Shown: in pieces, positions 22,592 to 33,278 of the stretch
Layout: every line of letters begins with the position of its first letter
Numbering within the stretch: the stretch's first letter is position 1
Assembly (NCBI RefSeq): GCF_023699985.2
Contig: NC_069703.1
Location: 24,095,857-24,159,856 of the forward strand
Source: Odocoileus virginianus
Taxonomy: Eukaryota > Chordata > Mammalia > Artiodactyla > Cervidae
Direction of reading: 5' to 3'
Length of the DNA: 64,000 nucleotides
The notes under the pieces: generated by a model
Seen by the model: the letters and a program-made list of their open reading frames with translations, nothing else
Database searches by the model: none
Told to the model about the DNA's origin: nothing
Translations under genes and position numbers: made by a program

Positions 22592-22811
22592 CATTGAAAT
22601 GGACCATTACAATTAAAGTGCCTTGAAGTTTAAGCTTTATCAACTTCATGCTAAATCCACCCCTGCTTGAGCTGGTTCCACTAAGGGCAAGAATGAGGTT
22701 GCCCATCACCCATCAAAGAGCTGCCATTTGTGCTGGCAGGGCTGCCTTTCCGAGAGAGGCAGTAAGGTCTTCTCTAGAACTGGAAAGAGTGTAGCAGGAG
22801 ATTGCTGTAGC

Positions 22812-24983
22812 TCTATACAGTGAGCAAAAACAAGACTGGGAGCTGACTGGCTCAGATCATGAACTGTTTATTGTAAAATTCAGACTTAAATTGAAGAAAG
22901 TGGGGAAAACCACTAGACCATTCAGGTATGACCTAAATCAAATCCCTTATGACTATACAGTGAAAGTGAGAAATAGATTAAGGGACTAGATCCGGTAGAC
23001 AGAGTGCCTGATGAACTATAGACAGAAGTTCGTGACATTGTACAGGAGACAGGGATCAAGACCATCCCCATGGAAAAGAAATGCAAAAAGACAAAATGGT
23101 TGTCTGAGGAGGCCTTACAAATATTTGTGAAAAGAAGAGAAACAAAGGGAAGGATATTCCCATTTGAATGCAGAGTTCCAAAGAATAGCAAAGAGAGATA
23201 AGAAAGCCTTCCTCAGCAATCAACGCAAAGAAATAGAGGAAAACAACAGATTGGGAAAGACTAGAGATCTCTTCAAGAAAATTAGAGATACCAAGGGAAC
23301 ATTTCATGCAAAGATGGGCTTGATAAAGGACAGAAATGGTATGGACCTAACAGAAGCAGAAGATATTAAGAAGAGGTGGCAAGAATACACAGAACTGTAC
23401 AAAAAAGATCCTCATGACCCAGATAATCATGATGGTGTGATCACTCACCTAGAGCCAGACATCCTGGAATGTGAAGTCAAGTGGGTCTTAAAAAGCATCA
23501 CTATAAATAAAGGTAGTGGAGGTGATGGAATTCCAGTTGAGCTATTTCAAATCCTGAAAGATGATGCTGTGAAAGTGCTGCACTCAATATGCCAGCAAAT
23601 TTGGAAAACTCAGCAGTGGCCACAGGACTGGTAAAGGTCAGTTTTCATTCCAATCTCAAAGAAAGGTAATGCCAAAGAATGCTCAAACTACTGCACAATT
23701 GCACTCAATTTACACACTAGTAAAGTAATGCTCAAAATTCTCCAAGTCAGGCTTCAGCAATACATGAACCATGAACTTCCAGATGTTCAAGCTGGTTTTA
23801 GAAAAGGCAGAGGAACCAGAGATCAAATTGCCAATATCCATTGGGTCATTGAAAAAGCAAGAGAGTTCCGGAAAAGCATCTACTTCTGCTTTATTGACTA
23901 TGCCAAAGTCTTTGACTGTGTGGACCACAATAAACTGTGGAAAATTCTGAAAGAGATGGGAATACCAGACCACCTGACCTGTCTCTTGAGAAACCTATAT
24001 GCAGGTCGGGAAGCAACAGTTAGAACTGGACATGGAACAACAGACTGGTTCCAAATAGGAAAAGGAGTACATCAAGGCTTTATATTGTCATCCTGGTTAT
24101 TTAACTTATATGCAGAATACATCATGAGAAATGCTGGGCTGGAAGAAGCACAAGCTGGAATCAAGATTGTTGGGAGAAATATCAATAACCTCAGATATGC
24201 AGATGACACCACCCTTATGGCAGAAAGTGAAGAGGAACTAAAAAGCCTCTTGATGAAAGTGAAAGAGGAGAGTGAAAAAGTTGGCTTAAAGCTCAACATT
24301 CAGAAAACTAAGATCATGGCATCTGGTCCCATCACTTCATGGGAAATAGATGGGGAGACAGTGGAAACAGTGTCAGATTTTATTTTGGGGGGCTCAAAAA
24401 TCACTGCAGATGGTGATTGCAGCCATGAAATTAAAAGATGCTTGCTCTTTGGAAGGAAAGTTATGACCAACTTAGATAGCATATTAAAAAGCAGAGACAT
24501 TACTTTGCCAACAGAGGTCCGTCTAGTCAAGACTGTGGTTTTTCCAGTGGTCATATGTGGATGTGAGAGTTGGACTATAAGGAAAGCTGAGCACTGAAGA
24601 ACTGATGCTTTTGAACTGTGGTGTTGGAGAAGACTCTTGAGAGTCCCTTGGACTGCAAGGAGATCCAACCAGTCCATCCTAAAGGAGATCAGTCCTGGCT
24701 GTTCATCGGAGGGACTGATGTTGAAGCTGAAACTCCAATACTTTGGCCACCTGATGAGAAGAGCTGACTTATTGGAAAAGACCCTGATGCTGGGAGGGAT
24801 TGGGGGCAGGAGGAGAAGGGGATGACAGAGGATGAGATGGCTGGATGGCATCACCAACTCGATGGACATGAGTTTGAATAAACTCAGGGAGCTGGTGGTG
24901 GACAGGGAGGCCTGGTGTGCTGCAATTCATGGGGTCGCAAAGAGTCAGATACGAATGAGCGATTGAACTGAACTGAATTGAAA
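22812..24983 (+). mobile_element. BovB LINE (RTE), 5'-truncated, longest copy in the window
   Basis: About 2.17 kb of BovB. It begins after the endonuclease domain ('ctctatacagtgagcaaaaa') and runs through the linker, reverse transcriptase, C-terminal domain and 3' tail, ending in 'gaactgaactgaattgaa'. BovB is the RTE-clade LINE shared by ruminants and squamates, usually explained by horizontal transfer, and its 3' end is shared with Bov-tA SINEs. The reverse-transcriptase frame is described separately. The copy cannot move by itself because the endonuclease is missing. Confidence 0.96.
23164..24957 (+). pseudogene. BovB reverse transcriptase (decayed, single frame)
   Basis: One plus-strand frame runs from about 23164 to the end of the BovB coding region with only three stops noticed: TAA at 23632-23634, TGA at 24595-24597 and TGA at 24823-24825. 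I saw no frameshift between the pieces because all share one phase. Visible parts are an N-terminal linker with 'GTFHAKMGLIKDRNGMDLTE', the RT motif A 'FIDYAKVFDCVDH' near 23890-23930, the catalytic 'YADD' box at 24196-24207, and the C-terminal region with 'LKLQYFGHLMRR' and a basic 'GGRRRRG' run. It would have made target-primed cDNA of BovB RNA. The missing endonuclease and the stops make it inactive. Confidence 0.9.
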
Positions 24984-25087
24984 GCCTGTTTTCAGGATTT
25001 TAAGCTGTTCTCACATCACGAACTTCTGATAAGGTGATCTCTGCTTTATAAACATGATTACTCCCAGGTACAAGTTTCTTTCGCAGG

Positions 25088-25291
25088 TTGCTCAGAAAGA
25101 ATTACCCAGTGGTAAAGAATCTGCCTGCTGATCAGGAGATGCAGGTTTGATCCCTGTATCGGGAAGATCCCCTGGAGAAGGAATGGCAACCCACTCCAGT
25201 ATTCTTGCCTGGGAAATCCCACGGACAGAGGAGCCTGGTGGGCTACAGTCCATGGGGTCACAAAGAGTTAGGCACAACTCAGTGAGCAGAC
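25088..25291 (+). mobile_element. Bov-tA SINE
   Basis: A diverged tRNA-like head, then an intact body ('tgatccctgtatcgggaaga', 'aatggcaacccactccag', 'tccatggggtcacaaagag', ending 'gcacaactcagtgagc'). Confidence 0.93.
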
Positions 25292-25823
25292 AATAAGACA
25301 AGTTTCCTAGGTGGGAATGATTACATGTTTGAACTCCCATGTTCCAGACCATCCGCATGCTAGACCATTCAGTACTCACAGGTGCCCAAGGAACATTTTC
25401 AACCTCACTTTGTAAGCATTGACCTGCTTAGCATCACAGAGTCGGATATTGGATGTGCCCAACCCTGAAATGCACGCTCACTCACCACCCCGTAGTGCTG
25501 AGAGACTTCAGTCTTGGACAGTTTCCATAGGTGGTTTGAGCTCTCTGTGTGATCTCACCGATTAGCTGTTCATTCAGCCAAAGTGGCATCCCATCTCTTG
25601 GGTTGATGCCCTAAGCACACTTCCACCACAGAGGGTCGTGCCCTCCTTTCTGGTCAGTGATAGCTGACCAGTGATAGCTGGTCACTGGAATAAAGATATT
25701 TCCTCTGTTTTGGGCTTAGTCATGCCCTGACCAGGAAAAATACCTACTTAAGAAATAATTTTAAATTCCTGAGGTCAGTAAATAACCATGATGTGGTTAC
25801 CATCAGTTTCTTGCTGGTATGTG
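25292..25823. other. No recognised feature
   Basis: A short duplicated phrase, 'gctgaccagtgatagctg', near 25660-25685 is the only internal structure seen. Confidence 0.4.
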
Positions 25824-25831
25824 TTCTAGAA

Positions 25832-26052
25832 GGGGCTTTCCAGGTGGCAGAGTGGTAAAGAAGCCACCTGCCAGTACAGGTGATTCAAGAGATGTGAGTT
25901 CAATCCCTGGGGTGGGAAGTTTCCCTGGAGAAGGAAATGGCAACCCACTCCAGTATTCTTGCCTGGGAAATCCCATGGACAGAGGAGCCTGGAAGGCTAT
26001 AGTCCATGGGGTCACAAAGAGTCTGACATGACTGAGCACACATACACAAATA
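25832..26052 (+). mobile_element. Bov-tA SINE inserted beside a hAT fossil
   Basis: Head 'ggggctttccaggtggcaga', full body, tail 'actgagcacacatacacaaa'. It is flanked by 'ttctagaa' (25824-25831) and 'ttctagag' (26053-26060). The right copy is also the left target duplication of the adjacent hAT element. Confidence 0.93.
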
Positions 26053-26060
26053 TTCTAGAG

Positions 26061-26234
26061 CAGCAGTCCCCAATTTTTTTGGCACCATGGACTGGTTTTG
26101 TATAAAATGTTTTCACAGACTGGTTTGGAGGATGGTTTCAGGATGATTCAAGACATTACATTTGTTGTGCACTTTATTTCTATTATTATTGCATCAGTTC
26201 TTCCTCAGGTCATCCTGGAGTTTGGGGACCCCTG
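26061..26234 (-). mobile_element. MER1-like hAT-Charlie fossil with 8-bp target duplication
   Basis: Terminal inverted repeats 'cagcagtcccca' (left) and 'tggggacccctg' (right), with interior 'tttggcaccatggactggtt' and an A/T-rich 'ttattattgcatcag'. A perfect 8-bp duplication 'ttctagag' (26053-26060 and 26235-26242) is the hAT signature. It is nonautonomous with no transposase. Confidence 0.85.
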
Positions 26235-26242
26235 TTCTAGAG

Positions 26243-28147
26243 TATACCCTCATTCAGAGGCTGTTTATTTTGAAAGTTCATTTTGTGGCCAGATTCTCTG
26301 GGGAATTATTATTAGTCCTGGGGCTGACCAGACATAGGAATTGCATGGGAAAGAAGGAGAAGGATTTCTAAAAAGAGAGACAAAAGATTCTAACTCAGAG
26401 CAGGGCTCTTTTGTAGAGAAATTCTCCTCTACAGACACTACCTTTCTCTTCTTTGGTGTCCTTCAACTCTTCCTACTGTCAAACACACAGAGAGAGTCCT
26501 CATAGGCACTAATAAAAATGTCCACTAGGATCCAGTAGCATTTGACTGCTTAAGTTTCTCAAAAGCCTTCTCAAGTCCTTATGCAAGAAGGGAGTTCTCT
26601 TTCTCCCAAATTCATCTCAACCAACTTCATGTTCAGAAGTGTGACCTGTTGAGACCAGCATGCTGGTCTGTTATGTGCTGGATTTACAGTGATTGAATAC
26701 ATATTTCTTTTTTGAAGCTGTTAAGAACCACATGGCTACTTTCCCCAGAGGTGGGGCATTTCTAGAGACGATTACATGGAGACTTTTGATTTGAAGGCTT
26801 GTGCAGAAGGAACAGCTCTGGACTCCCTCAAAGCTCTCCAGTCTGGAAATCAAACTGAACTCACTCTCATTCTGGTGACTCCTCCTAGGAGCTTGGAAAC
26901 AATAACTGTGTTGGTGAAGACTTGGAATACATTGAAATAGGCCTGTCAAGTGTCAATTTATACAGGAGGCGATGGAGTATGTGCTGACATCATGTAATCA
27001 AAAGGAAAAAAAAATTACACCGTGTGTCTTGCCTGGGAAAAATAGACTGCAACTTAGCAAGTTGTATTTCATGCTCTCTGAACGGAGCTGCAATTCCGTC
27101 CTATATTTATTCATCGAGTGCCTATTTAACTACATGGTGGTGGTTTACAAATAATCAGAGTGTGGGGCTGTTTTCTGGGCTTTTAAAGACATCAGCTCTG
27201 GTGGATCAGATCAAATCCAACCCACCTCAGCAGGTACTAACTTGTTTAAGAAAACCAGCTGTCAACAGGAAAGAGAAACTCAGAGGGTTCACCAAGTTAA
27301 TCATCCCTTTGGCAGACCCTGGGAAATTTGCTGCCGGACTTTTCAGTGATGTGTTGGGCAAATGTAGAAAGGCATCGCCTTCCATCAATCGGGAATCAAT
27401 TATGAAGCTGATTGAAGTGTTGGTTTTTAAAATTACCCAAATAGATGGAGATTCAGGGAGCAGCAGATACCTTAAGGAATTAACCTAAAAGAGCATAGGG
27501 TAGGGATAAGGGGAAGAGGAGCTCAGAGAAAGCAAGGAGGATTGGGGAACCTGCTGCTCTTCTTCCAGACTGCAGACAGAATAGTGTCTTCTCTGCGCCT
27601 GTCTCCCTGGAAACATTCTTGTTCTGGTGGCTGCCACTGAGTGTTCTCCTGCAGGTTACCTGGCCATATCGCAGGCAAAGCAATTACAGAAATCTACTTC
27701 CTTCCTTTGCCCTCCCCTGGAACTTCCAGCCTTTCCTGGAAACACCTTTTTCTGAATTTCTATTCATTTCAGCTGTGCAATGCACATTTCAAATGCCAAC
27801 TCAGTGAGATGGTCCTGATACTGTTTCTAAACATCGTTTGCCCATCTGGGAATTCACAAAGACTTTGTTCTGTAAACCCCCAATGTTATCAGCTTGGTGT
27901 CCAGTTGCCTAAGAGTCAGCATTTTCCTGGAAGGAATTATGAATGACATACCCCCTCCCACCCACTCAGCACAAAGGGATATTTTTGTTCTATTGATGTA
28001 TTTTTTAAACAGTTTAATTGTGAAATATCACTAAAAATGAGTAAGACAATGCCACAGGTATTAGTTAATGCTGGAAGCTTTCTGGAAGCAGGATGAGATA
28101 AAGTCATAATCACTGTACCAACCAACCAAGGGTGATTTTGCATTTTG
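26243..28147. other. 1.9-kb repeat-poor stretch
   Basis: No named repeat recognised. The part at 27160-27490 has an open frame (27024-27488, 154 codons from its ATG) with mixed composition, but no domain, signal peptide or transmembrane pattern and no supported splice structure. It is a better candidate for conserved noncoding sequence than for a gene. Confidence 0.4.
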
Positions 28148-28157
28148 TTTTAGTCGG

Positions 28158-28353
28158 TGGTTCCCTGGTAGCTCAGATTGGTAAAGAATCCACCTGCAAT
28201 GCGGGAGACTTGGGTTCCTAACTCTTCCCTGAGTTGGGAAGATCCCCTGGAGAAGGGAAAGGCTACCCACCCCAGTATTCTGGCCTGGAGAATTCCATGA
28301 ACTGTATAGTCCATGGGGTCACAAATAGTTGGACACGACTGAGCGACTTTCAC
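28158..28353 (+). mobile_element. Bov-tA SINE
   Basis: Head 'ttccctggtagctcagattg' through 'gacacgactgagcgactttc'. The target duplication 'ttttagtcgg' (28148-28157) and 'ttttagttgg' (28354-28363) differs only by C to T at a CpG. Confidence 0.94.
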
Positions 28354-28363
28354 TTTTAGTTGG

Positions 28364-28734
28364 GGAAGGAGGAAATTGGTGGGAAGGGACCAAGGGACAA
28401 TCTCATTTTAACTCTGCTGATCTGCTCTATGAGTGAAATCAGGTTCTTCTCAAGCATGGTATGTCTCAAGTTTGCAAGATGTTGCTTAGTAAGTAAATCA
28501 GGATGGCAAGTTTTTTATCTAATAAGAGAACTAGACCGAAGTTATCAATAAACACAGCATCTAGACAGGACACCTCTCACTGCACAATTTTCATACAACT
28601 TGCTGACTTGAATAGGAGGTTTATTAGATAGAAGAGAAGCTGCAAGAGATGAGAAGCAAGGTGGATATGTTATGGTTCAACTGGCTTGTATAAAAGGGTT
28701 AAATAGGAATACTTGGTGGGATGCAGTTATAATT
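28364..28734. other. No recognised feature
   Basis: Nothing recognised in this 370-bp stretch between the SINE and the L1 segment. Confidence 0.4.
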
Positions 28735-29025
28735 TGTTTTTTTAAAAAAATTAATTTTCATTGGAGTATAGTTGCTTTACAATGTATTAATTTCTACCGT
28801 ACAGTAAAATGAATCAGCCATACATTCGCATATATCCCCTCCTTTTTGGATTTCCTTCCCATTCAGGTCCCCACAGAGCATTAAGTACTTCCCCGTGCTA
28901 TACAGTATGTTCTCATTAGTTATCTATTTTATGGTGTCAATATTATATATATGTCAATCCCAATCTTCCAATTCCTCCCACCCCTTCTTTCCCCCTTTGG
29001 TATCCATACATATGTTCCATAATGT
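28735..29025 (-). mobile_element. Ruminant L1 3' UTR fragment, antisense
   Basis: Antisense L1 tail: 'cattggagtatagttgcttt' near 28760, 'tgaatcagccatac' near 28810, 'ttggatttccttcccattca' near 28846, 'gtgctatacagtatgttctc' near 28894, ending in 'tcctcccacccctt'. The poly(T)-like start at 28735-28750 is the reverse of the A-tail. Confidence 0.85.
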
Positions 29026-29044
29026 GCCTTTTAAGGGCCTATAT

Positions 29045-29280
29045 TCAGAGGTCAGAGTGCTTGATTTAGAATCTAAGTCCTACCACTTTTCTAGCTGCAT
29101 GACACTGGGTGACTAGTATTTTATCCAAGCCTTAGTTCCCTAAGTTATCAAAAAGGGGTAGTAATATACATATCACGTAAAGAATGACGCCTGCAGGAAG
29201 CCCAGGTTAAATCTTAGCAGGGTGGCTGGCACTTAGTAAGAACTCAGTAAACGCAAGCTGCTGCTGCTGTTACCACCGGT
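29045..29280 (+). mobile_element. MIR SINE
   Basis: MIR landmarks in order: 'atctaagtcctaccactttt', 'agctgcatgacactgggtga', 'aggaagcccag', 'tggctggcacttagtaag', 'aactcagtaaacg'. Confidence 0.72.
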
Positions 29281-29842
29281 ACCATTAGTACTAGCACTGC
29301 TGCTTAGGTGGGGCTTCTCAGAACTCCCAACATGATAGTGAGTACCTGAGTTTACAGAAGAAACCTTCAGAGCTCAGCCTGTCCAAGACTCACCTAAATC
29401 ACTAACCCCTTTTCCATAGAACATCTGGCTGGATTCATGTTTTCTGGCCTACCGTTTAGGAAATATTGTGACAGATGTATCCCCATGGCATCCTGACTCA
29501 TAGTCTTTAACATTTGCTGGAGAAATTCTTCTCACCTCTCTCTACCTACTCAAATTCTCTGCATTCTGTTCAGCTCGACTCCTGTCCGGCCTCCAAGAGC
29601 CAGCTCTCATCTCCTTGGTCAGCATTCAATTCCTTTCTCTGAATTCGGCTGGTCTATGTTATTTGCAATGTATGTCACTTGGAATTTTTCTTGATATTGG
29701 CACTCTTTGGATAGATTTCTTATCACACTCAATTTGTCTTCTCTGACTTTATTTTACATAGTAAGTCTTCAGCTTAGCAACCCTTCACTTCGCTGGCTAG
29801 TTTTAGATCTGCTGTGCTTGCTCAAGACCTAATTGAGTAAAG
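29281..29842 (+). mobile_element. Possible L2 LINE remnant
   Basis: The 29540-29640 portion has an L2-like pyrimidine-rich pattern ('ttctctgcattctgttcagc'). The match is weak and the remaining sequence is unassigned. Confidence 0.3.
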
Positions 29843-30052
29843 GTTTCCTGATGACTCACCAGGTAAACAATCTGCCTGCAATGTAGGACATGCAGGAGAT
29901 GCAGGTTCGATCCCTGGGTCAGGAAGATCCCCTGGAGGAGGAAATGGCAACCCATTCCAGTATTCTTGTCTGGAAAATTCCAAGGACAGAGAATCCTGCC
30001 GACTACAGTCCATGGGGTCACAGAGAGTGAGACATAACTGAGTACACATGAG
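29843..30052 (+). mobile_element. Bov-tA SINE
   Basis: Head 'ggtttcctgatgactcacca', full body with 'gatccctgggtcaggaagat' and 'agtccatggggtcacagag', then the tail 'gacataactgagtacacatg'. Confidence 0.93.
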
Positions 30053-30228
30053 CAGGAGCCATCAGTAAGCAGTTGGAGCCTTGCACTGTATGTTGATTTC
30101 CCCTGCAGGTAAGTCTGAAGCCTCACTTGTCACCCTCCTCAACTTCTTCCAGGGCCAGGATTCTTAGTCTTTATTCCAGTTGTGTTATCTCCCCTTCTGA
30201 TGTCTTTTCTAACCCATAGGACAGTATC

Positions 30229-30972
30229 TGTTACCGAACACAAGTTTGACTGCTCACCTCTCAGAGCCAATAATTGAGAAGCAAATGTTGGTAGAAAGGA
30301 AAGTTGCTTTAATGAGAAAGTCAGCAATCTAGGGAGAAGGTGGATTCATGTCCTAAGACTCACTCCAAAGATTCTGCTCAGCCACGATAATTCTTAAAGG
30401 GAGAAAGAGGAAATAATCTCAGATAGTTATTAAGATTGGAGGTCATAGTCTTCATCATTTTTCCATTGAATGCAGGACTTCTGACTTCTCCAAATAGTCC
30501 TTTGGATGTTATATTGCCCACAAGGTCTGACTGCAAATTTACCAAGAGGAAAGGGGCTTCCCTGGTGACCCAAATGGTAAAGCATCTGCCTGCAATGCAG
30601 GAGATGCAATGCATATTCACTCCTTGGAGAAGGAGCCCTGGAGTAGGAAATGGCAACCCACTCCAGTATTCTTGCCTGGAGAATTTCACAGAGGAGCCTG
30701 GTGGGCTACAGTCTGTGGATTGCAAAGAGTCAGTACAACTGAACAGCTAACACTAACGGGAAGGCTGCCAGTCATTCTTTAACTACTTAATTCTTCATTA
30801 GTAATTCTAATCCAGGAAAGAAATCAACAGGTTAGACAAGGCACTGTGTACATTCAGTTAAGCAAAAATCAGGAGGAAAGGTTAAATGTTATCTAGTGAT
30901 CTTATTTTTAGGATTAAGGTCTGAGAAAAACAGGGATGGACAAACAGAAAAACATCAAAAGAGCTGCTTACA
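30229..30972 (-). mobile_element. Solo ERV LTR (ERV1-like) with 4-bp target duplication, interrupted by a SINE
   Basis: On the minus strand it begins TGTAAGCAGC at 30972 and ends ...GGTAACA at 30229, so it has TG...CA ends. The exact tetramer TATC flanks it at 30225-30228 and 30973-30976, the duplication size expected for gammaretrovirus-like ERVs. 'attaaagcaact' (minus strand, near 30313) is a possible polyadenylation signal, and 'ccaataattgag' lies in the R/U5 part. A Bov-tA occupies 30554-30760, leaving about 540 bp of LTR. No internal viral genes flank it, consistent with LTR-LTR recombination. Confidence 0.8.
30554..30760 (+). mobile_element. Bov-tA SINE inside the ERV LTR
   Basis: Head 'ggcttccctggtgacccaaa', body, and 'agagtcagtacaactgaaca' tail. 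The middle carries 'agatgcaatgcatattcact', a rearranged version of the usual tRNA-to-body joint. It is younger than the LTR. Confidence 0.92.
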
Positions 30973-31224
30973 TATCTACTGTGCAAAAAGCTGATTTGTT
31001 GAAGAGACTATATTTCCTTTTTTATCAGGTCTTTTTTTTTTGAAGTCAATATTTCATTCACTTCCTTGGTAATATGTATTTTCTCTATCTTTAATTTTAT
31101 TATTTTCTTTATATTTCCCAGTGAGGTTTTGATTTATCCACATTTTATTGAATTACTGTGCCTAAAAACTATGCTGATGTAGGGAGCTGATTACAACAAT
31201 AGATGTAATACAAGTTTATTAAAG

Positions 31225-31410
31225 AGATTAAGAACCCAGGCACTTGAACTAAAATAATCTGGCATTAACTCCATCCTTTACTAGCTGTGTGGCCTTGTAT
31301 AAGTTAATTAAGCTCTACTGCAGCCTTACTTATGAAATGAGCCACCTGGTAGGGTTGCTTTCAATATTAAACAAGACAATGGAAGACTATCTTTCAGCAC
31401 AGTGCACTCT
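31225..31410 (+). mobile_element. MIR SINE
   Basis: MIR order: 'tttactagctgtgtggcctt', 'agttaattaagctcta', 'gccacctggtagggttgctt', 'cagcacagtgcactctgga'. Confidence 0.72.
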
Positions 31411-31511
31411 GGAAGGCTCATAGTCATGGTTCAGATTTAAGACACATTGCTATCATCTGGAGCAGAAGCAGAAGGATATGAGCAGGAATTGCAGATGAAT
31501 AGGGAGAGTTG

Positions 31512-31795
31512 CCGGAGAAGGCAATGGCAATCCACTCCACTACTCTTGCCTGGAAAATTCCACTGACAGTGGAGCCTGTTAGGCTGCAGTCCATGGAGTC
31601 GCGAAGAGTCGAACATGACTGAGTGACTTCGCTTTCAATTTTCACTTTCATGCATTGGAGAAGGAAATGGCAACCCACTCCTGTGTTCTTGCTTGGAGAA
31701 TCCCAGGGACCAGGGAGCCTGGTGGGCTGCCGTTTATGGGGTTGCACAGAGTCAGACATGACTGAAGCAACTTAGCAGCAACAGCAGCAAGGAGA
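31512..31795 (+). mobile_element. Bov-A2-type SINE (two body units, no tRNA head)
   Basis: Two consecutive Bov-A bodies, 31512-31654 ('ggagaaggcaatggcaatcc' to 'cactttcatgcat') and 31655-31795 ('tggagaaggaaatggcaacc' to 'acttagcagcaacagcagc'). Neither has a tRNA-like head, which is the Bov-A2 arrangement. Confidence 0.92.
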
Positions 31796-32030
31796 GTTGT
31801 AAAGATTGGTTCTACTGGGGCAGAGTGAGAGATGACGTTGGTATCATAGATTGGAGACAAACAGTGGAGGGTTTTTAATCCCAAATTATGGAATTTTAGA
31901 GAATGGAGAGTCATTAAACATTTCTAAACAAAATAGTAATACGATCTCCTCTGTGTGCTAGGAAGCTAACTATAGGAATACTAAGGAGGATGAATTGGAG
32001 CAGAGAGATCAATCAAGAGATTAAGCTCCA
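31796..32030 (+). mobile_element. Old mammal-wide repeat, unnamed
   Basis: Resembles the interior of the old interspersed repeat also seen at 45036-45365 and 61495-64000 ('cagtggagggtttttaatcc' and 'taatacgatctcctctgtgt' regions). The family name was not recalled with certainty. Confidence 0.4.
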
Positions 32031-32282
32031 CCATTACCCCCCCTTTTTTTTCTGTATCTATCCCCCTGCTTCAGTTTCTTTTTACATAATAGGAGAGAAT
32101 TTTTCATGCAACTTCCATTGATAATCCTTGATGAGACTCTCCTTGAACTTTTTAATCTTTCTTTATCTAACTAGGCCTATTTAGTTCACCTGGCCCAAAG
32201 AATGTATCCAGAAACAAAACAGATCATACATTTTCTGTTTTATATGTAAGCCTCAACTCCCATTCTTCAAGAGATAGGAATA
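32031..32282. other. No recognised feature
   Basis: No gene or repeat recognised; contains short pyrimidine and T runs (32036-32050). Confidence 0.35.
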
Positions 32283-33278
32283 AAAGACCAGCCTGCCTCC
32301 TGAGAAATCTGTATGCAGGTCAAGAAACACCAGTTAGAACTGGACACGGAACAAAGGACCGGTTCCAAATTGGGAAAGGAGTATGTCAAGACTGTATATT
32401 GTCAGCCTGCTTGTTTAATTTACATGCAGAGTTAATGTGAAATGTGGGCTGGATGAATCACAAGCTGAAATCAAGATTGCCAGGAGAAATACCAATAACC
32501 TCAGATATGCAGATGACACCACCCTTATGGCAGAAAGTGAAGAGGAACTAAAGAGCCTCTTAATGAAGGTGAAAGATGAGAGTGAAAAAGCTGGCTCAAA
32601 ACTCAACTTTCAGAAAACTAAGATCATGGCATCTGGTACTATCTCTTCATGTCAAATAGATGGGGAAACAATGGAAACAGTGACAGACTTTATTTTCTTG
32701 GGCTCCAAAAGCACTGAAGCTGGTGACTGCAGACATGAAATTAAAAGATGTTTGCTCCTTGGAAGAAAAGCTATGACAAACCTAGACAGTGTATTAAAAA
32801 TCAGAGACATTACTTTGCCGAAAAATGTCCATCTAGTCAAAGCTATGGTTTTTCCAGTAGTCATGTATGGATGTGGAATTTGGACCATAAAGAAGGCCGG
32901 ATGCCAAAGAATTAATGCTTTTGAGCTGTAGCATTGGAGAAGACTCTTGAGAGTCCCTTGGACTGCAAGGAGATCAAGTCGGTCAATCCTAAATGAAATC
33001 AACCCTGAATATTCATTAGAAGGACTGATGCTGAAGCTGAAGCTCCAATGCTCTGGCCACCTGATATGAGGAGCCGACTCATTGGAAAAGACCCTGATGC
33101 TTGGAAAGACTGAAGACAGGAGGAGAAGTGGGGGACAGAGGACACGACGTTTGGATGGCATCACCGACTCAATGGACATGAGTGTGAGCAAGCTCCGGGA
33201 GGTGGTGAAGGACAGGAAATCCTGGCATGCTGCAGTCCATGGGGTCGCAGAGTCAGACAAGACTGGATGAGAACAACA
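32283..33278 (+). mobile_element. BovB LINE, 5'-truncated (RT palm onward)
   Basis: About 1 kb of sense BovB. It starts within the RT ('gagaaatctgtatgcaggtc') and ends at 'gtcagacaagactggatgag'. A frame over 32437-32931 holds the YADD box ('LRYADDTTLMAESEEEL') and the connection region. A further frame in the same phase (33082-33270) holds the basic tail. Internal stops inactivate it. Confidence 0.95.

Noticed and set aside
24300..24869. 189-codon minus-strand open frame
   Set aside because: It is the antisense shadow of the BovB reverse-transcriptase C-terminal half. Similar shadow frames occur opposite the other BovB copies (for example 32652-33260 and 60348-60911).
27024..27488. 154-codon open frame, the longest plus-strand frame outside BovB with mixed amino-acid composition
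   Set aside because: No recognisable domain, signal peptide or membrane segment. The frame starts amid stop-rich sequence and has no supported splice sites. Kept only as a possible conserved noncoding island.
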